Shown here one piece after another: positions 34,450-42,700 of a stretch of 64,000 nucleotides of DNA. Source of the DNA: UBA7672 sp965229115 (GTDB lineage: Bacteria; Pseudomonadota; Alphaproteobacteria; Caulobacterales; Hyphomonadaceae); the NCBI GenBank assembly GCA_965229115.1, contig CBDDIR010000003.1, forward strand, positions 3,410,001-3,474,000, read 5' to 3'. Made by a program: the position numbers and the translations under genes. How positions within the stretch are numbered: the first letter of the stretch is position 1; every line of letters begins with the position of its first letter. The notes beneath the pieces are model-generated. The model had not been told where the DNA came from, did not search any database, and saw only the letters and a program-made list of their open reading frames with translations.

Positions 34450-34743
34450 ATGATTAAGTTTGGGCTGTATGTTCGGCTGGAAGCGAAGCCCGGCAAAGAG
34501 GCGGATCTTGAAGCGTTTCTTCAAGGTGCATTGCCGTTGGCGCAGGAGGAGACCGGCACGCCGGTGTGGTACGCCGTGAAATTCGGGCCTCAAAGCTTCG
34601 CGATTTTTGACGCTTTTGCGACCGATGAAGATCGGGGCGCTCACCTGAATGGCCCAATTGCCGCCGCTCTGATGCAGCATGCGGACGAACTCTTGTCGAC
34701 ACCGCCCGTGATTGAACGTTGGGATGCTTTGGCGGTGAAGTAG
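34450..34743 (+). CDS. small antibiotic-biosynthesis-monooxygenase-like (ABM/dimeric alpha-beta barrel) protein
   Basis: The 97-residue protein has a single ferredoxin-like alpha/beta unit: FGLYVRLEAKPGKEADLEAF at the N-terminus, then PVWYAVKFGPQSFAIFDAF. This fits the ABM domain, which works as a dimer in oxidation of small aromatics or as a stress protein. A strong ribosome-binding site AAGGAGAT lies just before the ATG. It faces the GlxA-type regulator and lies only a few bases from the intact IS6 copy. Confidence 0.8.
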   Translation: MIKFGLYVRLEAKPGKEADLEAFLQGALPLAQEETGTPVWYAVKFGPQSFAIFDAFATDEDRGAHLNGPIAAALMQHADELLSTPPVIERWDALAVK

Positions 34744-34752
34744 GATCACTGG

Positions 34753-35570
34753 GAGAATTGTCAGGTTAACTCGCGCGGTTGTACTGGGCTTTCGACGCGC
34801 GTCTGGCGATCACGCCACCGCCCTGCTCCAGACAGATTCCGAGCGTGCGCGCAGCACGCGCAACGCGCCGCGGCTCAGCAGATGCCGCTGGATGTTGAAC
34901 GTGTTGTAGACAGCTGCGTGCGTTTCAAGAAACCGCTGCGCGGACGGCCTGCTCTTGAAGCCCTGCATCTTGCGCTCTCGCCTTCGAATTGAGAGGTGTG
35001 AGTTTTCGGCTCGATTGTTCTCGCGCAGACGTCCGGGGCGATGACGATCGACGAGACCCAGGCGATCGAGCGCCGCGCGATAAGAACGCAGCCCGTCGGT
35101 AACGATGGTCTGTGGCGCCACCTTCTGATTCTTCAACAGCCGTCGCAAGAATCGAAGGGCGGCTCCAGCATCGCGCCGCTTCTGCACGATCATGTCCATC
35201 ACCTCCCCTTCATCGTCAACAGCGCGCCAGATCCAGACATGCTCGCCGGCAATCTTCGATACCATCTCGTCGAGATGCCAACGGGGCGATGGCGGCAGTT
35301 TACGACGACGAAGGTTTGCTGCGATCTTGGGGCCGAACTTCAATGTCCAGGCGCGGATCGTTTCGTAGCTCACGTCGACGCCACGATGCGCGAGCATCTC
35401 TTCAACGTCACGCAGGCTGAGTGTGAAGCGGAAATAGAGCCAAACGGCGTGCTGAATCACGGCGGCTGGGAAGCGGTGCCGTTTGTAGGAAATTCGCGTC
35501 ATTGGGGTCCTCGGGAGGCCAATATCCACGGCCCTCACCAGAGACTAGTTAGCATTGGTCTGACAGCACC
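34753..35570 (-). mobile_element. IS6-family insertion sequence, apparently intact
   Basis: About 818 bp, the usual IS6 size. The right end (reverse strand GGTGCTGTCAGACCA) and left end (AATTGTCAGGTTAAC region) share the GTCAG core; the left edge is less certain. It carries one complete transposase gene. It inserted into a DUF2924 gene, whose 3' part resumes directly at 35571. Two eroded relatives lie at 26.7 and 31.7 kb. Confidence 0.8.
34810..35502 (-). CDS. IS6-family DDE transposase
   Basis: The 230-residue protein from ATG 35502 (MTRISYKRHRFP) has an N-terminal HTH (LRDVEEMLAHRGVDVSYETI) and a DDE core: WHLDEMVSKIAGEHVWIWRA with the first Asp, TIVTDGLRSY with the second, and RENNRAENSHLSIRRRER with the Glu. 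It moves the element by replicative cointegration, which can join flanking DNA into units bounded by IS copies. The frame is intact. Confidence 0.93.
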   Translation of the reverse strand: MTRISYKRHRFPAAVIQHAVWLYFRFTLSLRDVEEMLAHRGVDVSYETIRAWTLKFGPKIAANLRRRKLPPSPRWHLDEMVSKIAGEHVWIWRAVDDEGEVMDMIVQKRRDAGAALRFLRRLLKNQKVAPQTIVTDGLRSYRAALDRLGLVDRHRPGRLRENNRAENSHLSIRRRERKMQGFKSRPSAQRFLETHAAVYNTFNIQRHLLSRGALRVLRARSESVWSRAVA

Positions 35571-35746
35571 GGCCGGGCGCTCGGCTTGTTCGCGAGTGGA
35601 ATGGCATCGCCCACACCGTTGATGTGGTCGATGGCGGCTTCCTGTATAAGGATCGCGTCTATGTCTCGCTCACGGCGATTGCCCGGGAGATCACTGGCGT
35701 GCACTGGTCGGGCCCCCGCTTCTTTGGCATGCGGGGTAGAGCGTGA
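35571..35746 (+). pseudogene. DUF2924 gene remnant cut by the IS6 element
   Basis: The open frame directly after the IS end reads PGARLVREWNGIAHTVDVVD and LTAIAREITGVHWSGPRFFG before stopping at 35744-35746. This is the C-terminal signature of DUF2924 proteins, which are typically encoded just upstream of a serine recombinase in alphaproteobacterial islands, as here. The 5' part is absent, so IS6 insertion removed or displaced it. The stop overlaps the recombinase start (TGATG). Confidence 0.75.
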
Positions 35747-37419
35747 TGCACTCGGACAAGCGCGTAGTGCGGTGTGCGATCTACACACGCAAATCGTCCG
35801 AGGAAGGCCTCGAGCAGGAGTTCAACTCGCTGGATGCGCAGTATGAGGCGTGCTCAGCCTACATCGCCAGCCAAAAGAGCGAGGGATGGAAACGCCTTCC
35901 GGGTCGATACGATGATGGCGGCATCTCGGGCGGCACGCTGGAACGCCCTTCCCTGACGCGCCTGATGGCCGACATTGATGCCGGCCGCGTTGACCTCGTT
36001 GTCGTCTACAAGATCGACAGGCTAACCCGCTCGCTGATGGACTTCGTCAAGCTGGTTGAGCGCTTCGACAAGGCCAAATGTTCGTTCGTGTCCGTCACGC
36101 AATCCTTCAACACTGCGACGTCAATGGGCCGACTTACGCTCAACGTGCTGCTTTCCTTCGCGCAGTTCGAGCGCGAGGTCACGGCGGAGCGCATTCGAGA
36201 CAAGATTGCCGCTTCCAAGAAGAAGGGCATCTGGATGGGAGGTATTCCACCCTTAGGGTATCGTCCGAAAGATCGAGAGCTGATCGTCGAGCCCGTCGAA
36301 GCTGAGCAGGTCCGCCAGGTCTTCGCGCTGTTTCTCACGATGCAATGTCTCGGCAAACTCAAGAAGGAAGTCGATCGGCTTGGAGCGCGGACCCGACCAA
36401 GTTGGACTGGAAAGAAGAAGGGTCAGACATTCCAGTACACGCGAGGTCACCTGCGTGGGATCCTTATGAACCCGATCTATGTTGGAGACCTCCGACACAA
36501 GAACGAGATCCATCCTGGTCGTCACACCGCCATCATCGCGCGGGAGGACTGGGATAAGGTTCAATCGATCTTTGCGGCAAAGTCGTATGCCGTGCGAGGG
36601 CGAGGCAGGGATGGCGCAATGAAGCGTTCGCCTCTCACTGGCCGACTATTCGATGAGGCCGGCGACAGGTTGGCTACGACATACGGAGCGAACTCGAAAC
36701 GCCGACTGCGGTACTTCGTGTCGGCGCGGCTGACCGACCGATCATTTGACCGAACCGATGACCGAACGGGCTGGCGGATTCCTGCTATTCAGACTGAACA
36801 GGTTGTCGCGGCAGCCATCAGCCAGGCGTTGAAAGACGCAGGACACTTTCCGAATTCAGAAGAAGGGGCAAATGCCGTCCATACGGCCGAGAGTGTGGCC
36901 GCCACTGTCCTGAGCGATTTCGAACAGTCGACGCTGCTGAACTTGGTGGAAAAGGCGCATATCAGCTTGGGCCACGTGGACATCCACTTGCAGCCCAAGA
37001 AGGTCGCCGCGCTGCTCAACATCTCGGTCGCGGACGTCCCTGACGCGTTGCGGGCGTTTTCAGCACCGTTTCACCGGAGACGGAGAGGCGTCGAGACCAA
37101 GCTTATCTTCGGACATCAGGCGCCGGCAGTTGATCCTGTTCTCCTTAAATGGGTGGCCCGAGGGTGGGTCTGGTGGAAGGAAATCCGAACCGGCAAGGCG
37201 TCTGTTCACGAGATAGCGGAACGCGAGAACGTCACGGCTCGCTTCATTTCAATGCATCTGGAACTTGCATTCATGGCTCCGGATGTCATCGCTTCCGTGG
37301 TTGATGGCCGGCACCCGAGCTTCATGAACGCGCAGGCGCTTCGTACCCTGCGGCTTCCGCCAACCTGGACGGAACAGCGCTCCGCTCTGACGGAGCTAGA
37401 AATTGCCCGCCGAAGATAG
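35746..37419 (+). CDS. large serine recombinase
   Basis: The 557-residue enzyme has an N-terminal resolvase domain with the catalytic Ser in YTRKSSEEGLEQEFNSLDAQ, then YKIDRLTRSLMDFVKLVERF and RLTLNVLLSFAQFEREVTAE, a recombinase domain (MNPIYVGDLRHKNEIHPGRH) and a C-terminal tail with coiled and HTH-like parts. A GTG immediately before (35743) is an alternative start. It would integrate or excise DNA at specific sites. It sits at the right edge of the island, 51 bp before the att-like repeat. It appears intact, unlike most of its neighbours. Confidence 0.92.
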   Translation: MHSDKRVVRCAIYTRKSSEEGLEQEFNSLDAQYEACSAYIASQKSEGWKRLPGRYDDGGISGGTLERPSLTRLMADIDAGRVDLVVVYKIDRLTRSLMDFVKLVERFDKAKCSFVSVTQSFNTATSMGRLTLNVLLSFAQFEREVTAERIRDKIAASKKKGIWMGGIPPLGYRPKDRELIVEPVEAEQVRQVFALFLTMQCLGKLKKEVDRLGARTRPSWTGKKKGQTFQYTRGHLRGILMNPIYVGDLRHKNEIHPGRHTAIIAREDWDKVQSIFAAKSYAVRGRGRDGAMKRSPLTGRLFDEAGDRLATTYGANSKRRLRYFVSARLTDRSFDRTDDRTGWRIPAIQTEQVVAAAISQALKDAGHFPNSEEGANAVHTAESVAATVLSDFEQSTLLNLVEKAHISLGHVDIHLQPKKVAALLNISVADVPDALRAFSAPFHRRRRGVETKLIFGHQAPAVDPVLLKWVARGWVWWKEIRTGKASVHEIAERENVTARFISMHLELAFMAPDVIASVVDGRHPSFMNAQALRTLRLPPTWTEQRSALTELEIARRR

Positions 37420-37470
37420 CCCTTCATGGTCCGTTCTGAGCAGAGACCGAGTCTCCAGTGACTGCACACA

Positions 37471-37510
37471 CCGCCAGCCGGTTTTAAGCTTTCCAGATAG
37501 ATCCACTCAG
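37471..37510 (+). repeat. putative att-like direct repeat after the recombinase gene (right copy)
   Basis: Begins CCGCCAGCCGG like the tRNA-Ser 3' end at 24541 and matches it at about 30 of 40 positions without gaps. It separates the island from the pga operon. The match is imperfect, so it may be a drifted attachment site. Confidence 0.5.
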
Positions 37511-37686
37511 GCGCGCGTTTGGCGCGGGCCCCGGCTTTGCGGGTTTGGATAACAGGAAGGTAACCCTGACTCAGCGGCGCCTATCCGGGCCAGCTGCTTG
37601 AGGGGTAGCGACCGAAGGCCTCGCTTTACTCGTAACTACCGGCAAGCGAGAAGGCTGCGATTGCGTCATCCGGGTTGAGGATTTCG

Positions 37687-39669
37687 ATGCTGCGCGCTTT
37701 GTTGCACTCTATCGTTGTTTCGTTCGCGCTGTTCGCAGCGCCCGCTGCGAGCGCGTTGCCGCAGACGGATGAGGAATTCACCGTCCTCAGCTATCACGAG
37801 ATTGCGGAGAAGGCGGACGCGCTGATCCCCGAGTATGCGGTGTCGCCGACCATGTTCGTGCGCCAGATCGATTGGCTGCGGAACAACGGATATAACTTCA
37901 TCTCCGTCGACGACATCCTTGCGGACAAGGCGGGGCAGAAGGCGCTGCCGCCGAAGGCTGTGCTGGTCACGTTCGACGATGGCTATCGCTCGGCTTACGA
38001 TCACGCGCTGCCGTTCCTGAAGATGCTGGGCATTCCGAGCGTCGTGGCTGTGGTGGGCGCGTGGGAAGAAGAGTCCGGCACGGTCAATTTCGACGGCCGC
38101 ATGATCCCGCGCAACAAGCTGATGACGTGGGACCAGCTGCGCGAGATCTCCAAGGGCGGGCTCGTCGAGATCGGCAGCCATACCTATGACCTGCACCACG
38201 GACTGCAGGGCAACCCGCAGGGCAATATGGAGCCGGCGGCGACGACGCGGCGCTATCTGCCGGACACGAAGGCTTATGAAAGCGAGACGGCTTACCAGAA
38301 CCGCATCGCGGCGGACCTGAAGCGCAGCCGCGACATCATCAAGGATCGCGTTGGCAAGGCGCCGCGTGTGATTGCGTGGCCGTATGGCCGCTACAGCTAC
38401 AAGCTGCGCGATGCGGCGGCCAAGCTGGGCATGACGGTGGGGCTTACGCTCGACGATGGCGGCAATATGGAAGAGACGCCGCTGTGGGGCGTGCGGCGTG
38501 TTCTGGTTGGCGCGGACTGGACGCTGTCCAACCTTCAGAACGAGATGGTGCTGCGCAACCGCAACCTGTCGGACAATGACCGCGCCCAGAAGGTCATGCA
38601 TATCGACCTGGATTACATCTTCGATGCAGACCCGGCGCAGCAGGAGCGCAATCTGGGTCACATGCTGGATCGTATCCAGTCGCTGAATGTGACGACCGTT
38701 TATCTGCAGGCGTTTGCTGACCCGGATGCCAATGGCTCTGCGGATGCGGTGTACTTCCCCAACCGGCACCTGCCGGTGCGCGCGGACCTGTTCAACCGGG
38801 TGGCGTGGCAGATCGAGACGCGGACGCAGGTGAAGCGCATCTATGCGTGGATGCCGATGATTGCGTGGGAGCTGCCGGCGGGAACGCCGGGCGCCAATGA
38901 CACGGTGGTCACCCTGCCCGGCGACAACACCAAGCGTTTGAACATGGGCTACAAGCGGCTGTCGCCGTTCTCGGCCGCGGCGCGGCAGACGATCAAGGAT
39001 ATCTACGAGGACCTGTCGCACGCGGCGACGTTCGAGGGCGTGCTGTTCCACGACGACATCACGCTGTCGGATTATGAGGACGCCAGCAGCTTTGCCCTGA
39101 AGGCTTATCAGGACTGGGGCCTGCCGGGATCGGTTCAGGAGATCCGCAAGAGCGACGACATGGTCGGGCGCTGGACGATCTTCAAGATCAATGCGCTTGA
39201 CACGTTTGCGATGGAGCTGGCCGATATCCTGCGCGCTGAATCGCCTGCGCTGAAGACGGCGCGGAACATCTACGCGCAGGTCGTGCTGAATCCGAAAGCC
39301 GAGGTTTGGTATTCGCAGGCGTTCGAGAACTCGCTGACCAACTATGATTTCACGGCCATCATGGCGATGCCGTACATGGAGAAGGCTGCCGATCATGCGC
39401 AGTTCTTCCGCGATCTGATTGCGCGGGTGAACAGCCGGGCGGGCGCAATGTCGCGCGTGGTGTTCGAGCTGCAGACGGTGAACTGGGAGAATGGCGACAA
39501 GCCCATTCCGGTTGCCGAGCTGACGGCGACGATCAAGTCGCTCTACGATCAGGGCGTGCAGCACATCGCTTATTACCCGGACATGCTGTTCGAGAACCAT
39601 CCCGAGTGGAGCCCGATGCGCCACACCTTCGCGCTGAAGCCCACGATTTCGCAGCCATCAGCCCCGTAA
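37687..39669 (+). CDS. pgaB: poly-beta-1,6-N-acetylglucosamine N-deacetylase PgaB
   Basis: The 660-residue protein has a signal peptide (to ASALP). An NodB-type deacetylase domain follows with FTVLSYHEI, the metal-binding TFDDGYRSAYDHALPFLKML and GSHTYDLHHG. A C-terminal hydrolase-like domain carries IDLDYIFDADPAQQERNL and FEGVLFHDDITLSDYEDASS. It partly deacetylates PNAG during export. ATG 37687 is preferred over the TTG at 37675. It is 4 bp upstream of pgaC; no pgaA porin gene is present in the window. Confidence 0.92.
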   Translation: MLRALLHSIVVSFALFAAPAASALPQTDEEFTVLSYHEIAEKADALIPEYAVSPTMFVRQIDWLRNNGYNFISVDDILADKAGQKALPPKAVLVTFDDGYRSAYDHALPFLKMLGIPSVVAVVGAWEEESGTVNFDGRMIPRNKLMTWDQLREISKGGLVEIGSHTYDLHHGLQGNPQGNMEPAATTRRYLPDTKAYESETAYQNRIAADLKRSRDIIKDRVGKAPRVIAWPYGRYSYKLRDAAAKLGMTVGLTLDDGGNMEETPLWGVRRVLVGADWTLSNLQNEMVLRNRNLSDNDRAQKVMHIDLDYIFDADPAQQERNLGHMLDRIQSLNVTTVYLQAFADPDANGSADAVYFPNRHLPVRADLFNRVAWQIETRTQVKRIYAWMPMIAWELPAGTPGANDTVVTLPGDNTKRLNMGYKRLSPFSAAARQTIKDIYEDLSHAATFEGVLFHDDITLSDYEDASSFALKAYQDWGLPGSVQEIRKSDDMVGRWTIFKINALDTFAMELADILRAESPALKTARNIYAQVVLNPKAEVWYSQAFENSLTNYDFTAIMAMPYMEKAADHAQFFRDLIARVNSRAGAMSRVVFELQTVNWENGDKPIPVAELTATIKSLYDQGVQHIAYYPDMLFENHPEWSPMRHTFALKPTISQPSAP

Positions 39670-39673
39670 CCCC

Positions 39674-40945
39674 ATGGCCCCCGCGATGCAGGTCGTCTGG
39701 CAAAGCGCTCTCGGCTTCCTGTTCTACTATCCGTTGCTGATGTCCTGGGTGTGGATGTTGGGAGCGCTGGTTTTCTATTGGCGCAATGAGCGCCGGGCGC
39801 CGCCTGCAACGCAGCCGGTGCGCCGGGCGGATGCTCCGCCGATCAGCGTGCTGATCCCCTGCTATAATGAGGGGGACAATGCGGAAGAGACGCTGACGCA
39901 TGCGTTGGCGCTCGATTATCCCGACTTTGAAGTCATCGCGATCAATGATGGCAGCCGCGATAATACCGGCGCGGTGCTGGATCGGATGGCCCTACTGCAT
40001 CAACGGCTGCGCGTGGTTCACCTCGCCCAGAACCAGGGCAAGGCGATGGGCCTGCAGGCGGGCGCGCTGCTGGCCAAGAACGAGATCCTGATCGGGATCG
40101 ATGGCGATGCCCTGCTCGATCCGCTGTGCGGGCACTGGATGGTGCGGCACTTCATGGACGATCCGAGCGTGGCGGCCGTGACGGGCAATCCGCGTATTCG
40201 CAACCGTTCGACCCTGCTTGGCCGGCTGCAGGTTGGCGAGTTCTCGTCGATCGTTGGCCTGATCAAGCGTGCCCAGAAGACGTTTGGCGCGCTATTCACC
40301 GTATCCGGCGTGATCACCGCGTTCCGCCGCAGCGCGGTGCATGATGTCGGCTACTGGAGCGCCGACATGCTCACCGAGGACATCGACATTACCTGGAAGC
40401 TCCAGCGCGCGGGATGGAAGGTGAAGTTCGAGCCGAACGCGCTTGTCTGGATCCTGATGCCGGAGACGCTGCGCGGTTTGTGGAAGCAGCGTCTGCGTTG
40501 GGCGAAAGGCGGGGCGCAGGTTCTGCTGAAGAATTTCGGAGTGCTGGCGCGTCCTTCGCAGAGCCGGATGTGGCCGCTGCTGCTTGAGCTTACGACCAGC
40601 GTGATCTGGTCGTACCTGATGCTCGCCTACGTCGTGCTGTGGTTGATTGGATTGGTGCTGCCGTGGGCGGGCTTGCCGGCGATGTCATCGCCCTTGTTGC
40701 CAGACAGCAGCGGCTTGATCCTGACGATTACATGTCTCGTGCAGTTCGGTTTGAGCACGTGGCTCGACAGTCGCTACGAACGTGGCCTTGGTCGCTACTA
40801 CTATTGGCTGATCTGGTACCCGCTGGCGTACTGGGTCATTAACATCGCAACAACCATAGTTGCTTACCCGCGTGTAATCTTCGGACGGACAAAACAGCGC
40901 GCTCGCTGGGTTAGCCCTGACCGCGGCGTGCGACCGCCTTCTTAA
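39674..40945 (+). CDS. pgaC: poly-N-acetylglucosamine synthase PgaC (family 2 glycosyltransferase)
   Basis: The 423-residue membrane enzyme has an N-terminal helix (FLFYYPLLMSWVWMLGALVF). A GT2 domain follows with ISVLIPCYNEGDNAEET, IGIDGDALLDP, TEDIDITWKLQRAGW and the QxxRW motif (KQRLRWAKGG); two or three C-terminal helices close it. It polymerises UDP-GlcNAc into PNAG at the inner membrane, normally with PgaD. Confidence 0.94.
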   Translation: MAPAMQVVWQSALGFLFYYPLLMSWVWMLGALVFYWRNERRAPPATQPVRRADAPPISVLIPCYNEGDNAEETLTHALALDYPDFEVIAINDGSRDNTGAVLDRMALLHQRLRVVHLAQNQGKAMGLQAGALLAKNEILIGIDGDALLDPLCGHWMVRHFMDDPSVAAVTGNPRIRNRSTLLGRLQVGEFSSIVGLIKRAQKTFGALFTVSGVITAFRRSAVHDVGYWSADMLTEDIDITWKLQRAGWKVKFEPNALVWILMPETLRGLWKQRLRWAKGGAQVLLKNFGVLARPSQSRMWPLLLELTTSVIWSYLMLAYVVLWLIGLVLPWAGLPAMSSPLLPDSSGLILTITCLVQFGLSTWLDSRYERGLGRYYYWLIWYPLAYWVINIATTIVAYPRVIFGRTKQRARWVSPDRGVRPPS

Positions 40946-41091
40946 ACGCGAAAACTGCGACAAGTTGGGCCGCTGCCTAACTGCAATGTAAGGTGGCTGT
41001 CACTTCCCAGTAGGACCCGGACATTAGATATGTCCCGTTGAAAATTGGGAGCGCGCGCCGAAAACGGCGGCGGGACAAAATTAGCGACGCA

Positions 41092-41586
41092 ATGATTATC
41101 GACGTACGCGCCCGCTTGCCTTTGCGGCGGCGCATCGGATCTGATCTGTGTACGGCTGGTCTCTGGGGCGTGTGCGCCTGGCTGATGATGCCAACGATCT
41201 CCTCGATCGGCCAGACGCGGCATCTGCAAACTCCGCACGTAGTGGCAGCCGGCATTTCGATGCCTGCGCTCAACGGCGTGCTGGGCGTTCTGGCGCTTGT
41301 GGTTGGCGCGTTCATCTGGGTGCGTGCGCGCCAGCGCAAGTCGCTCAAGGTCGCGCAAGAGGCGGTGCCGAACTACGCGCATCGCTTCGGCCTGACCGAG
41401 GCGCAGCTCGCGGCCTACCGCACGAGCCAGACCTGCATCGTGCACCACAACGAAGCTGGCGACATCATCGGCATCGATGCACCGCCTGCCCTTGCGCTGG
41501 TTCAAGACACGGCTGGCGATATGCCGCCTGCTGCGATGCTTATCGGCGCAGACCATGCGCAGGCGTCGTTCGCCACCGCGGCCTGA
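41092..41586 (+). CDS. pgaD: PgaD-like PNAG synthase accessory membrane protein
   Basis: The 164-residue protein starts at ATG 41092 (MIIDVRARLPLRRRIGSDLC) and has two membrane helices (LWGVCAWLMMPTISSI; LNGVLGVLALVVGAFIWV), the PgaD layout. PgaD binds PgaC and helps cyclic-di-GMP activate synthesis. It is 146 bp after pgaC, and a strong terminator follows. Assignment rests on topology, the N-terminal RLPLRRRI stretch and position. Confidence 0.8.
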   Translation: MIIDVRARLPLRRRIGSDLCTAGLWGVCAWLMMPTISSIGQTRHLQTPHVVAAGISMPALNGVLGVLALVVGAFIWVRARQRKSLKVAQEAVPNYAHRFGLTEAQLAAYRTSQTCIVHHNEAGDIIGIDAPPALALVQDTAGDMPPAAMLIGADHAQASFATAA

Positions 41587-41608
41587 TCTTTCTCGAAGCC
41601 AGATATGG

Positions 41609-41648
41609 AAAGGGCGGCTCCTTGCCGGGAGCCGCCCTTTCTCATTTC
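41609..41648 (+). terminator. rho-independent terminator of the pga operon
   Basis: AAAGGGCGGCTCC (41609-41621) pairs perfectly with GGAGCCGCCCTTT (41628-41640) around a 6-nt loop, then CTCATTTC. Confidence 0.85.
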
Positions 41649-41661
41649 AGATGTCCGATGG

Positions 41662-41742
41662 TTACCAGTGACCGGTGCAGAAGCCGGCGAGCAGGATGAT
41701 CGGGATTGGGATGCCCAAAAAGAGCATGAGAACTGAGCGCAT
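41662..41742 (-). CDS. 26-residue membrane peptide
   Basis: A GAAGGAGTG ribosome-binding site precedes ATG 41742. The peptide starts MRSVLMLFLGIPIPIILL and ends CTGHW, a single hydrophobic segment. It follows the 235-residue membrane protein gene by 2 bp, so it is probably the last gene of that operon. Tiny proteins of this style occur in alphaproteobacteria; function unknown. Confidence 0.6.
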   Translation of the reverse strand: MRSVLMLFLGIPIPIILLAGFCTGHW

Positions 41743-41744
41743 GC

Positions 41745-42452
41745 TTACACTCCTTCAGATTTGGGAATGACGCGGGGGCGCGAGACCGAGTTGAAGAACA
41801 CCCAGGTGACGCTCTTGTCGCGATGATTGCCGCCCGTGTGGGCGCCGTAGAACGCGGCTACTAGGCCGATCAGCAGCGATGCGGCCGTGATGAAGGCGGA
41901 GATGACTGTCGCCTTGCGCACGATCTCTGCACGACGTTCAGCAACCGTTGCAGTGGCGCCATCAGCGTCGTTCACACGCTCGGCGGCGGCCTGTTTGTCG
42001 ACCTGATCACCCGCAACCTGAGCGATGCTGGTTGTAACTTCGTTCGGCGGGGCTTCAGCAGCTTTGCCAAGACCGCCGAGGCCAGCCGTGGCGACGAACG
42101 CAGCGGCGAGGACAGCGACGCCCCACATCATGATGCCGTGCAGACCATCGCGCACGTCAGTTTCATGTTCTGTCGTGTTGATGTCGACGGCGCGCATACG
42201 GCCAGTGATGTAACCGCCGATGAAGAAGCACATCAGCTGTACCCAGAGAAGATAGAGCCCTGCTGAGATGGCAAATGCGGCTGGCGACAAACCTTCGCCT
42301 TCATACGGCGAGGCGACGCTGAGCCCGAGGGCTGCGCCGAATGCGAGAAGAATTAGCCCGAGAGCCGTAGCTACAACGGCGCCGCCGAAAATCGCGGGCC
42401 ATTCAACCTTTGCTACGCTCACCGGCTTGGTGACCACCGCCTCGGCAATCAT
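41745..42452 (-). CDS. multi-pass membrane protein of unknown function
   Basis: The 235-residue protein has four clear hydrophobic segments (IFGGAVVATALGLILLAFGA, FAISAGLYLLWVQLMCFFIG, MWGVAVLAAAFVATAGLGG, VISAFITAASLLIGLVAAFY) and a soluble Ala/Glu-rich loop before the last. The glycine-rich helices (GGYITGRM) suggest tight packing. It is flanked by two tiny hydrophobic proteins with start/stop overlap or 2-bp spacing, so all three likely form one inner-membrane unit, perhaps stress-related. No named family recognised. Confidence 0.75.
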   Translation of the reverse strand: MIAEAVVTKPVSVAKVEWPAIFGGAVVATALGLILLAFGAALGLSVASPYEGEGLSPAAFAISAGLYLLWVQLMCFFIGGYITGRMRAVDINTTEHETDVRDGLHGIMMWGVAVLAAAFVATAGLGGLGKAAEAPPNEVTTSIAQVAGDQVDKQAAAERVNDADGATATVAERRAEIVRKATVISAFITAASLLIGLVAAFYGAHTGGNHRDKSVTWVFFNSVSRPRVIPKSEGV

Positions 42453-42526
42453 CAGCGGATACCGATGAAGGAGAGGATGGCGAGAACGATGACGACTAGG
42501 CCAACCAGATAGATGACATTATTCAT
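42452..42526 (-). CDS. 24-residue membrane peptide
   Basis: Starts at ATG 42526 with GGGAGTGTTCC before it. It reads MNNVIYLVGLVVIVLAIL and ends FIGIR, one membrane helix of the small DUF3309-like style. Its stop overlaps the start of the next gene (TGATG), giving translational coupling to the 235-residue membrane protein. Confidence 0.6.
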   Translation of the reverse strand: MNNVIYLVGLVVIVLAILSFIGIR

Positions 42527-42700
42527 GGAACACTCCCGATCTGGCCAACAACTCCCGACAGCGCGTAAGGTTGCTCATGCCCGCGGCGTTACGCCGGGGC
42601 ATGGCCAGATTTTTTTGACGTGCGGGCGAGCCCGATCAGCTTCCGGCGGAAACTCTCGTTCGAAGCGAGCTTCAGGGTTGGGGCGCTAGTTGATCGCCGT

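Noticed and set aside
37666..39624. 652-residue open frame on the minus strand
   Set aside because: It mirrors pgaB, whose catalytic motifs are clear.
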